Assembly: GCA_013400155.1 (NCBI GenBank)
Contig: VXBM01000097.1
Coordinates: 433,947-497,946 of the forward strand
Reading direction: 5' to 3'
Source: Helopsaltes ochotensis
Lineage: Eukaryota; Chordata; Aves; Passeriformes; Locustellidae
Length of the DNA: 64,000 nt
In this document: piece after piece, positions 39,990-49,680 of the stretch
Layout of the letters: each line of letters opens with the position of its first letter
How positions within the stretch are numbered: the first letter of the stretch is position 1
Position numbers and translations under genes: made by a program
The notes under the pieces: generated by a model
The model's input: the letters and a program-made list of their open reading frames with translations, nothing else
Database searches by the model: none
Told to the model about the DNA's origin: nothing

Positions 39990-41001
39990 AATAAATTGAT
40001 AACTGAAGCAGCACAAAGAGGTCTACAAAGTTAACCCTTATTATGCTCTGTATGAGGTCAATTTAACTTAACAAGCCATGTTGAAATTATTTTTCCTACC
40101 TATAGGGCAAATAAGCAAACCTATAAGGGCTGAGCTGTACTACAGACTTCAGAGAAATATTTGTTTTTGAAAACAGTCAATAGAACTTCAAAGGCTTTCA
40201 GTTGCAATTTCCCCTTTGCTGAGTCACCTATTGCACAGGATCTTGTGGTCACTTGACTGAAATGTTGAAAATATCTGATCTGTATATCTGAAATAGGGGT
40301 GGGGGGGATAAAGTGCCTCAACACACTGAATTCTTTATTCTGCTCTGCATCTTCAGGACCGCAAAGTGCTCCACAAGAATCGAGCTCTCAGAAGAGTTCA
40401 CTCACTGTGAAGTGAGTTAAAATACAGAGGGTGCAGGTGACAATGCATAAGAAAACAAAATCCATAACTGGATGCCAATCTCAAATCCTTGTCTGGCAAA
40501 ATGAATTTAAGTGGAAAAGGACTGAAAAGGTACCATATAAAATATGCCAGTAGGCTTTTTACTGCTTGAATCTTAATGGGGTTTCTTTTTTCATTTATGT
40601 AAGTTCTTCAAAGATTTATGCTCTCAATTACCAATCAAAAGAACTCATAAAGGTAGAGTTGGTGGACCATGAAGGATTAGAGCTGTCTGCTAAGAAAGAT
40701 GCATACTTGGCAGGCCCTGTGCATTAAACAACCCCATTTGACACCAATCCCTGGCTCAAAGAATGGCTGACAATAGAAGTTGTTTATTATGAACTATTTT
40801 GATTTAAGAAAAAAGATTAAGAAATAACCACCTTTTCACATAGCCCCCCACCCCACTGCTCCCAAACAAAACCTTTACAGAGTCCAGATTTTATTAGGAC
40901 TTAGCCTATAAAGACTAATTTTTAAATCTTGTTAATTGAAACTCAGAAGTTCAGGCTGGTAGAAGCTGAAAGATAAAGCCTGACTAGATTTTTCTTCCTC
41001 A

Positions 41002-41024
41002 TTTTTTTTTTTTTTTTTTTTTTA

Positions 41025-41058
<34 letters not shown>

Positions 41059-41076
41059 TTTTTTTTTTTTTTTTTT
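41002..41076. repeat. Long interrupted poly-T tract
   Basis: About 75 bases of T are broken only by AATA near 41024 and one G at 41058. Read on the minus strand it is a poly-A tract. No gene or SINE body is recognised on its plus-strand right side, which would be the upstream side of a minus-strand poly-A tail. The nearest repeat, a CR1 end, starts 380 bases further on. Confidence 0.85.
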
Positions 41077-41458
41077 AGTGAAAACCCCCCACTTTAATAA
41101 TGTTATAGTAGCTTTTGCATACATTTAGTCTAAGACTTACTTATATATATTCAAGCAATGCTTAACATAAGTATTTAATTTGGGGAAAATGTGTATGTTT
41201 TCGAAAAAGGATTTCTTGTTTTCTTTCCTGGGTTTCAACAAAGCAATTAAGGATGTTAGATTCAAGCAGAAGCAACGCCATTTACTTAAAATCTAAATGG
41301 CAAGCCTGTTTCATGGGCTACACAATGTGCATAAATTTAATATTTCATTGGACTGTGGTTTGCCCAGAGAAGCAGTCAATATATTGAGCTATTTTTTGTT
41401 TCCTTATTTCACATCTGCCCATTTTCCATGGAGGATGAAGTCTTGAGTACTCTCAGAG

Positions 41459-41628
41459 TCATAGAATGGCCGATAAATTTCCACCTCTGGAAATCATCGG
41501 TTCCACCCCTCCTGCGCACAGCAAAGCCAGCTACAGCTGCCAGGTTCTGAACATCTCCTAGGATGGAGACTCCACAGACTCCCTAGGCACCATGCTCCAG
41601 GACTTATTTAAAGACTACTTCTCTTCAA
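41459..41628 (-). mobile_element. CR1 LINE 3' end
   Basis: On the plus strand it opens TCATAGAATGGCC, the antisense form of the CR1 3' terminus, whose sense end carries ATTCTATGA-type repeats. It continues through a CCACCTCTGGAAATCATC block, a TTCCACCCCTCC block and an AGGATGGAGACTCCACAGAC block, in the order seen in antisense CR1. The element is therefore sense on the minus strand, 5'-truncated to about 170 bases and clearly diverged. It is non-coding. Confidence 0.88.
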
Positions 41629-43630
41629 GGCAATGAATATGTAATATGACAAGGATTCATCGAAAGCTCACTGACTGTAACTTGTTTAGCTATTATTTTT
41701 AATGCTTGTTCAGGAGTTTCATGGCTTCATAGTTTGACATGAATTCCTACATAAGAATGGCCAGCACATATCAAAGATGGTACAGTTAATATATGCTATC
41801 AAAAGTTAATCCTCGAATTGCTGCTACTTATGTGTAAACAGCTCCAAGTACTATACCCAGCAGAAAACTCCAGGTGGACCAACTGGGCAGGATATTTTCA
41901 CACCAGGCAGGAATTTAGCTAGGATTCAAACTTGTTCACTTTTGAAAATGCCCAGCAATGTAAAACTACTCAGTACATCACCCTTATTTCTGATAAAACA
42001 CCCAACGCCTCCATGGGTCAGAAAAAGGCTGTGGCACCACAAGGGACTTGGAAACCAACAGCAAGTACTACCTTGGAGGTTACATTATTTTTTTCTGACA
42101 TGCTCGCAGGTACAGGAAGCAGCACAGCAACATCTTTGCCAGAGAGCAGTGCTGACCAGAGATGGGCCTCAGTGTGACACCGCACTGGGACACTGCCAGG
42201 GTCAGCACAGGAAAGCTCCAGCTTGAGTGATCACCGCGATGCTCCACTGAGCAGTGGAGACTTGTTCATTGACCCTGGCATTCCCCCACAGGCCGCTAAT
42301 CCCAGACACCCTTTTGCCTCCTCTCCTGAAAAGCCTGCCTTTGAGTTAGCCTGGTGGTTTTCTGAAGACATTGCTCTTAGCTTCTTACAAGACAGCGATA
42401 ATTAGAAGAATCTTCAAGTCCTTCTTTTCAGTTCTTTCTGTGTGATCCTGCCCAGATCCACAGATCTTCACTTCCTCATTTGCTGTGCCAAGTATGGAGT
42501 GGTGATGAATGCAATTCCAAGCTCATTTCATAAATCCTTCTGACAGACAGCAATATAAGTTTTCCTTGGAGATTTTAGTCGTAAAACAAGAGGCATTGTG
42601 GTCTGGTAAATGTAGCACTGGACAGGGACTCAGGGGCCTTGATTGTAACTTCATTTTCCTATACCTAATACCCATTATTTATTCAGTACCTGAAGTCATC
42701 AATCAGGTCACTCCTATGTCCTGAGCATATCAGCTTTACATATATAAAATAGTCAGACTTGGGATTAGTGCAATAAGAACAATATCATTAAGATGGAAAA
42801 ATATACTGAACTATTGTAATGGTACGAGATAAACATCTGAAATAAAGCTGTGATACAGCTTTTTGTGAAAGTCCATTCACAAAAATTTTTCTCCTGGTAT
42901 CTGGTGTCATGATATTCTCCCAAACTAATGATGGGCTTTGCTATGTTGTAAAGATCCACCCCATACTTATGTCCTCCTTTCCCTAAGAAGATCTTTAAAG
43001 AACTTTAAAGAACTATTTTGTCAATTTGTACTAGAGAAGAGCAGTGCTTTAACTATTTCATCACATTAAGTAGGATTCGAAAGTAATATAATTCTTTTAA
43101 GATAATGAAGCCTTTTTTACTTTCCTGGAAAAGAATATAAAGAAACTAGTGTAATTTTTTTCTCCATCATTTTTTTCAGCTGGCATTTTACCCCCTCTTT
43201 TATTATTTGGAGCATCATTACTGATGCTATGAAGGGGAACATATTAACAAGGTCACAAAATCCCATTAGTGGTGAAAATGACAGAACTGAGTTGTCTAGT
43301 GACAAAAAAGGTAGATTCTCAGAATACAGGTCTGTAGGTCTCAGTGTCAAAGTCACACAATGCAGAAGTAGAAGAAAACTCACATCCAGTCTGCACAACT
43401 TGTACAGAGACTTCCTTACTTAGGCAAGAAAAAGTCAATGAAGCCAGTATCTTCTTTTGAGCTGTACCTATAAAACTCGCATATATAATCATAAATGCTA
43501 CAGAATATTGAGCAAAACAACCTTCTTTCAATATTTGTGTGTGATACCAGCACGGTCACAGATTTTATAGCAGGAAGTGTGGCAAGCAAGAGATCCATAA
43601 TTCAATTAAAGCAAGCATTACACGAAAGCT

Positions 43631-43990
43631 TTGCTCCCTGATGGAAAGCTACTGCTTAGGCACAGCCCAGAGCAGAGGTCTAATCTCTGCTGCCAGCAAA
43701 GCTCTCCAAATTACAATTCCTTCCGTGCTTCCTCCTGGCTCTTGTGCACAACCATACAGCTCTGGCCCTCCCCAGCAGCACCTCTGGAGCTGCCCTGCCT
43801 GGCATCCCCTGCCCTGGGCATGGTGGAGGAGCAGCACGGAGCCAGCGGCTCCACCCGCACGCCAAACAAAGAGCAGGCGCTGCAAAGAATGGTTACAGTG
43901 GGAACAAGTCAGTGGGAAAACAGAAACCAGCTTAAACCTCCCGCAGCCCTTCCCTTCACTTCGAAATCTGCAAGTTTGGCAGACTGAGGA
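43631..43990. other. GC-richer patch with overlapping open frames, unassigned
   Basis: Local G+C is clearly higher than in the flanks (for example CCCTCCCCAGCAGCACC and GCAGCACGGAGCCAGCGG). Open frames exist on both strands across the same bases: 43631-43987 and 43641-44021 (+), and 43649-44104 (-). Few stops are expected in GC-rich DNA, so the frames alone are weak evidence. I see no domain, signal peptide or clear splice-site pair. It could be a non-coding exon, an old repeat or ordinary compositional variation. Confidence 0.3.
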
Positions 43991-46900
43991 ACTCATGAAA
44001 AATATCGGATCAGAATTTTGATTAGAGCCAGATGAAAAAGGCAAGCTGTCTTTCTTCAATTCCTTGCTCATTTGCTTACAGATTATCAAGGAATTTTTCA
44101 GCAACAGACATGCAACTGGATTTTCAGAAATTTTCTCCTACTTTTAAATAATTATCCTTTCTTGACTTTATCAAACCACCAAAAAATTCTTGTCAGAAAG
44201 ACATATTAACCCTTTAGGGCTTTTTAAAAATGGGGTTTTGAGGGGAAAAAATATATATAGCTGTTATTTAGCTACACATCAATATTTGCTGCCTCTGGCT
44301 CCTCTAAACCTCATTGTTCCATCCATTTGTGCCTGATGAGGCTGAAGATTCATTTCTAAGGTCAGAGTTTACACAGGTTGGACTTGGTTGCAGATACTGT
44401 ACAAAACCTGCAAGCCAGAGAAAATTCTTTCCTTTTATTAACACTCTGTTGAAGCTTTTAAGCACTATTATCCATCCCACACACAGACTTTATGGGTACA
44501 GCTGGCCTTTCACTGAAAAAAGGAAATATTTGCATCTCAAAGACATTTGCTTCTTATGAAGCATCCCAAGGACTTAAATTTTTTTAAGCACACTCTCATT
44601 TCAAAGAAATTTACATAGGAACTTTAACACTCTTGTAAATGAATCAGGCATTGTGCATCATCTGTAATGAATTCAGGGAGTTTTACTGAGCACCTACGCA
44701 ACCCAAGGAGAGCTGGATTTTCATTAGGTACGTACTTATGCTTCAAAAATTCAGATCATGAACACAACTTGGCTTTTCAGGCACTGCCCTTTATGTGCCT
44801 TAATTATTTACATTGACAAATATTTCAGATTTAAGGTAGATTTAATGCAGTAGAGATTGAAGGTTTCAAGAACAGGAATGAAACACTTAATCTGCTTACA
44901 TCCGTGTGAGTTTTGCTTTTTGCAATTCCACTGAAGAGGAAAATTAAAAGCAAACCCCTACAAATATCTTTGTGAGTTTCTAAAAGCTTTTTAGGATCAC
45001 CCAACAAAGCATTCCCAGATTCAAGGGGAGACTAAGGACCAGTAGGTACTTGGAAAAGCATTTGTTCCCAGGACACCCAGTGAGGGATTTTGCTGAGGGC
45101 AGCAGACTCCTGTCTTCATGGATTCCCAATGCCCTAGAGAAAAGCAGCTTGGGATTCTAATGGCAGCCAGAGCAGTTCATCACCTTGTGAAAATCAAACT
45201 GTCTGATTCGGTCTGACTGCTCAGAGCACAGGTTGTGGTTTCCTGCTGCTTCCCTTTTGGCTTGGGACATGAGTGATGCACATAACAGAATAAATGCACT
45301 GCTAGTGGGACTTTGGTGAGTCACTCACAGGGGCAGATTTCCACCTTCCTCAGCACATTCTGTAAAAGGGGCAGGTATATTTTGTTAAAAAACCCGTTCT
45401 ACCTAATGGGCAAAAAGTATAACAATTCTTCTCTGTGTTGCACTTTCAAGTTGTCAAAAGTTTTGGCTGAACTTGGTAATACAAAAAGTTGAAGAAAAAA
45501 GCAGCTCTTGAAAGAAATGTCCAATTAACTCCCTTTTCTGATTTTTATTTGTCCTGAAAATAGATTTTATTGGAATTGTATTTACAAAACTTGTGCTGTG
45601 GGATATTTTTCCTCCACAGTCTGTCATTGCTAATGAGCAAAGGACACGTAGAGAGTTCTTATAGTTCTTTTTTCTCATATTGCTCCTCAAGGTGAACTAT
45701 GATTTCTTTCAAGAGCTTTGCTTGCAGAAAAGTAAGGATTTTGTGAAAGACAGAGGTGAAAATATTAATTGCTTTTTCCCACTTTACTGACAGTTCCAAC
45801 AGCAGCAAATGCTATTGCAAAGGAGCAAAAAAGCCCTCCCACTGTCAACTGCAAGATCACATCAGTCCTGAAGTCAGCTCAACCTTTGCTGTTCCTCCCA
45901 CCTTCCTTTCCCAGTAATGTCTTGGGAAGGTGCTGAGGCATCCTCTCCAACAGAACAGTTATGGAAAAAGTCACAGAACATTGCAATCACCAGGAAAATA
46001 AGATGAAATAGTAAAAGCCATTCCTAAGGGGTGGAATCTTTCAAATCCCGGAAGGGAAGGGAGGGGAGAGTAATAATAGGAAACTAGAAGGGAAATTGCA
46101 TTTCCCTCCTTTTCTTCACAAGAGATAAACTTTCTTCAAAAATTTCTGTTTTCAATACATAGAGTGTGTTATTAGATGCTGATTTCATGCCTTAGAAATA
46201 ACAGATAAGGCAAAAACATATATTTGCCACCTAAAATAGAATATTGATTTATTTTTTTTCCCAGCCAGTCTGCCAAAGAAAATCCAAGCTAAAGCAGACT
46301 CTGTGGCAACTTGAGGTCACCGTAATTCTCTTTAGTTCTTCTCCTTGTCAAAAGCTATGATATCAAAGTTGCCCTTTTGTTCCCCTTAATTCTATCAAAT
46401 GCACTCCCCACCTCCAACCTTCCCTACTTTGTCAAGCTAAGATGAGGAATAACTCCGAGACTTGGACTCAGATGTATCTATAATTAGGATCTGAACTAGA
46501 AGAGGTAACAGAGGCCTCTTTGCACACTTCCAGCCCTACAGACAGCCTGTGTTTTCTTGGGAGATGGAAAAGTGTGATGTGAACAAGAGCCAGGCTCTGA
46601 AGCATAATTAATTACAAAAACTAAAAGTAATGTGTCAGATTCCACTAAACTTTTCCTCACAATATGACAATTTTGAGGATTTCCTGAACCAGCCCCTGCA
46701 TAAACCTGTAAATATCCAAGGCCATTGGTCACTATATACTTTTGAATTTGGTGTCTCCAGCACATACCCAGCAAAATGTCGGACTGGAAATGAGCTGAGT
46801 AGCTCACCTTCATTCTCAGTTTTGAAAGCCTTCACAAAATAATGTCATAGCCCTGTCCCCTAAGGCCCAGGAACTGCCAAGGCTCTCTGCATGCTTGTTC

Positions 46901-47034
46901 TCCTGGGCTTTATAAAAATAGACATAGAAGCACTTTTAAAATACGCAGCCCACTGTGAGGAAAACATTCCTTCCATCCCATGCTTTGCAGAATGGCTGAA
47001 CTGCGCTCTGTGGCTTCTTCAGCTCAGTCACCTC

Positions 47035-47059
47035 CTTTAAATCTGAGAGAGATTTAAAG
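47035..47059. other. Perfect 10-bp inverted repeat, 5-base loop
   Basis: CTTTAAATCT at 47035-47044 pairs perfectly with AGATTTAAAG at 47050-47059 around the loop GAGAG. No neighbouring feature gives it a role, and a chance palindrome of this size is plausible in 64 kb. Confidence 0.5.
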
Positions 47060-47509
47060 CTTTCTCTCTCCCTCAAAAGTACATTTTTTGCACTGGGTTG
47101 GGGTGGAAGCAGCCTTTTTTCCCCACAGTCACATCTCACCTATGAATCCAGGATTTGGGATGTTCTTCTTGGGAGAGAAACACAGCTAAAAATTGGTCAT
47201 TGTTAGAAAATCACAAAGTAGATGTACAGCCAGAGGGTAGGTGTTCTTTTGTTTTTTTCCAGCATGTTTTGCCTTTTTACATCTTATAACCCCTAACTGT
47301 ATAATTTCTACCTAGATTTATGATACATTATTTCCAAACGTGTAATTTCTTTCATTATAGACAGTGTGAGATAACCATGATGCCCAAAACTACATGACCC
47401 ATGGCTAGCAAGGACCTGTCCATCATGCTGCACACCTGTCACCCTGATTTTCAGCCTTCTGATGTGTTTTCATTTCTGTAGCAGAATTCTCACACTTTCA
47501 AGTATCAAC

Positions 47510-47739
47510 AATGGTTTGTTTTCATATTTTCATGGAGGAGGAGAGAGTTGATGGACTGTTGGTCTGACCAGTATGTTGGAGAGGTGGCAGCTTCACCCTC
47601 CAATCCATGGTCACCTTTGGAATTCTATAAAATGTCGAAGATGTAAATAAAAAGGCTTCTTCTTACTGGCACGACTCAGCGTGTAGGTGCAGTTCTTTCC
47701 TGTGTCCTATCTCCACACACACCTCGGGAATTCCTGACA
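47510..47739 (+). mobile_element. LTR fragment (endogenous retrovirus), 3' part
   Basis: This segment has the order of signals expected in a retroviral LTR. A unique block (GGAGAGAGTTGATGGAC, then GAGGTGGCAGCTTCACCCTC and CAATCCATGGTCACCTTTGG) leads to TATAAAA at 47626-47632. A poly-A signal AATAAA lies at 47646-47651, followed by a C/T-rich U5-like region ending about CCTGACA. The text resembles LTRs I know from avian genomes, but I cannot name the family firmly. The 5' edge is not clear: similar sequence may extend back to about 47.4 kb, and no TG start or target duplication could be fixed. The TATA-to-poly-A distance, about 15 bases, is short but is seen in some avian LTRs. Confidence 0.65.
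47626..47632 (+). promoter_or_regulatory. TATA box of the LTR fragment
   Basis: TATAAAA follows TTGGAATTC inside the LTR fragment, and the AATAAA at 47646-47651 lies just downstream. It is the presumed former viral promoter; there is no evidence that it is active today. Confidence 0.5.
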
Positions 47740-48659
47740 TGATAGAAATGAGCATAAAGAGCAAGTAGTCAGTATCTCAGATTTCACTATAGGCTGTACT
47801 AGCAGTTTGGAAGGTTTTAGTCCAGAAAAGCCAGAAGAGAAGAAAAGCCACTCGTGTCACATTCTCATAGGGATTTCCAGTATAATCATGTTATTTTTTC
47901 ATTCATTGACTTTACCGTTTTGTGTCTATCTGTTCTAACCATGTTTTCCCCTTCAAACTGAAGGCCCCATAATTACAGACACTGGCCACAGCATGGAATT
48001 GACCATTGCATCTTGTATTCTGGAGAACAGAAACATTGACTTCTTGTAGTTCTCATTGGGAAACTGGTAACAGAGCCTGACCTTGAGGTCCTCTTCTATC
48101 TTCTTGGGTAAAACAATGAGAGTTTTCAAATCTCAAAAGAAAGGAAAACGAGAATGAAGGCAGCACAAATTTCCTCTATCACTATCAGCACTGTCAGCAT
48201 GAAGACTTCTATCATTACTGAAGTTTAATATTCAGAATATTGCCAGGAGTCTGCAAGAGAACACTTCCTACAGTGGAGGAAAATAAAACCAAACACTACT
48301 TTGAGTTTAGTTAGTACAGAAAGGTCTGAGCATAAGCCAGAATCCAGAATTTGACAGCATGCAATAGTTATGCTTGGATCCAGTATTGGTTTTGGAGTTA
48401 GAAGCAATTATTTTGATATTTTAGAATAACCTTTAAAGAAAGACTATTTTCATAAGTTACTTTTTCTGACTCTTTGCAACAAGGTGAATAGTAATTGGCT
48501 CCTTTCTTTCTTCTCCTCTTGTTAACAACGGAAAGCTGAGGTACCCTGTAAAGTGTCTGTGAGAACCAGTGCTTTCAGAATAAAGCATGAAACATCCTGA
48601 CCCTCTGTGGTATCGTGTTATTATATTGACAAAGTTATAAGAAGAGATTTCTCTGGATA
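47740..48659. other. Spacer between two LTR pieces, no gene seen
   Basis: About 0.9 kb of AT-rich unique sequence separates the LTR fragment from the next LTR. The two LTRs differ in sequence, so this is not the interior of a single provirus. No gag, pol or env similarity is visible, and the longest frame is 60 codons. Confidence 0.6.
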
Positions 48660-48986
48660 GGGGAAACCCCCTGCCATCCTCTCTCTGTCTTCACACATTC
48701 CATCCTCTCCGGGTCCTACCCTTGGCTTCCTCCTTTGTCTCATGTAAATGGCTCATCAAGTTTATCCATTGTCCAGGCCTCATATGGAATGTGGCCCAAC
48801 TGGTCCCCCCCCATCTCCCTGGCCCCCTTCCCCCAGAGGTAATTGCTCAGCCACTCCCCCCTGCTTGGTTACCTCACAGTTTTTGGGTTTAGTTACATTT
48901 TCCTGGGACAGAACCATAACCCTTCCCCTGTGCCGCTCACATTACAGCCTGTCCCCGCCCTAAACTCCTCCCCCCTTCCCCTTGGA

Positions 48987-48994
48987 CATAAAAA
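48987..48994 (+). promoter_or_regulatory. TATA-like element of the ERVK-like LTR
   Basis: CATAAAAA lies just after a run of C/T and about 100 bases before the AATAAA signal. That is the expected place for the U3 promoter of an LTR. The first base differs from a consensus TATA box. Confidence 0.5.
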
Positions 48995-49090
48995 TCCTAG
49001 AGTCACATGGGCAGGGGAAGCAGTCGCGATTCCACAGCAACCCTGCCAATGTCCAGCCCCAAGTTCTGTGCCTCTCCATGTTGGAGACAA

Positions 49091-49096
49091 AATAAA
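49091..49096 (+). terminator. Poly-A signal of the ERVK-like LTR
   Basis: AATAAA lies in GGAGACAAAATAAACTGG and is followed within 30-40 bases by a T/C/G-rich stretch, as expected for the R/U5 border. It is the likely former polyadenylation site. Confidence 0.6.
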
Positions 49097-49237
49097 CTGG
49101 ACATCTGACTGCCTCCTGTTTCCTTCTGTCAACTCACCTATGGGGTAAGAGTCTGCTGAGCCAAAAGAACCCACCCTTGGGATGCGGCCGTGCTGGAAGA
49201 TTACCCAAAAACAGCGGCCACCAGCGCATCACAGCAA

Positions 49238-49258
49238 TGGCGCCCAAGAACGTGAGGC
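49238..49258 (+). other. Primer-binding-site-like sequence (tRNA-Lys type)
   Basis: TGGCGCCCAA is followed, after three extra bases, by CGTGAGGC. The general lysine-tRNA primer site of betaretroviruses has the same two halves joined directly. It lies one base after the CA end of the LTR, which is where reverse transcription would be primed. The three-base insertion and one substitution mean it no longer fits perfectly. Confidence 0.6.
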
Positions 49259-49680
49259 TTGAAGAGCTCAAAGAGCTCATCGCAAGCCTTGTCAACAAGG
49301 TTCTCTGTGTCTTCAGCAGCAGCAAGTCAGTGGTAGAGAAGGGAATAAAACCCACAAGCCCTGACTCCCACTACCCCTAACATCAGAGAAACTGATTCTC
49401 AAACATTAAAGCTCGTTGTGTCTGGATGTCATTGTCAAAACTCTTCAGAATGACAAGATTCCAACAGCTCACAAACCTCTGACACTAAGTGGTCTCACAG
49501 AGGAACATAAAGCTGGAGCCAAACTGTCAGGTTATCCAAGATTTAGCACCAAACATAAGCTCTATGTCATTAAAATGTTAAATTTTTTTAGTGGAAGGAA
49601 TACCACTGGAGTTAGAGAGTTTACAGAGGTGACCAGCTGTGAAATAGTCAAGGACTCTGGCTGATATATCTTTGAGAGCT
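49259..49680 (+). other. Possible truncated internal remnant after the LTR
   Basis: After the primer-site-like sequence, the expected leader and gag are not recognisable. A 67-codon frame (49177-49380) and an 82-codon frame (49416-49664) are present. Neither shows a matrix, capsid or zinc-knuckle motif. The provirus interior has either been deleted or was never present beyond a few dozen bases. Where host DNA resumes is unknown. Confidence 0.35.

Larger units (their letters stand above)
32701..41001. other. Unique non-coding stretch, no gene seen
   Basis: There are 8.3 kb with no recognised gene. Frames include 133 codons (35260-35661, -), overlapped by several plus-strand frames, and 118 codons (34767-35123, +). 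None resembles a family. The parts at about 34.0-34.8 kb and 37.1-37.4 kb are GC-richer. The part at about 36.0-36.4 kb is AT-rich, high-complexity sequence that could be conserved non-coding DNA. Confidence 0.55.
41640..47509. other. Unique non-coding stretch, no gene seen
   Basis: No gene is recognised. There are overlapping frames of 118 and 126 codons (+) and 151 codons (-) at 43.6-44.1 kb, where GC content rises; they are discussed separately. The rest is AT-rich unique sequence, with short frames on both strands and no family match. Confidence 0.55.
48660..49236 (+). mobile_element. ERVK-like (betaretrovirus-type) LTR
   Basis: This is a C-rich LTR-like unit of about 580 bases. It has a pyrimidine-rich U3 (CCCTTCCCCCAGAGG and CTCCTCCCCCCTTCCCC), a TATA-like CATAAAAA at 48987-48994, a poly-A signal AATAAA at 49091-49096, and a U5 that includes ATCTGACTGCCTCCTGTTTCC. 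It closes with CACAGCA. One base later comes a sequence like a lysine-tRNA primer binding site (49238-49258), which supports the right-hand end. The left end is a guess: I see no firm TG start, and it could lie anywhere between about 48.60 and 48.74 kb. Family and betaretroviral type are inferred from the primer site and from memory of songbird LTRs. Confidence 0.65.

Noticed and set aside
43649..44104. 151-codon minus-strand frame with Cys-rich segments
   Set aside because: The cysteines do not form a spacing I can assign to a zinc finger or disulfide domain, and plus-strand frames of similar length overlap it. It is kept only as an unassigned GC-richer patch.
47035..47059. Perfect 10-bp palindrome as a possible regulatory site
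   Set aside because: It is recorded as a feature, but a single palindrome this short is plausible by chance in 64 kb, and nothing nearby supports a role.
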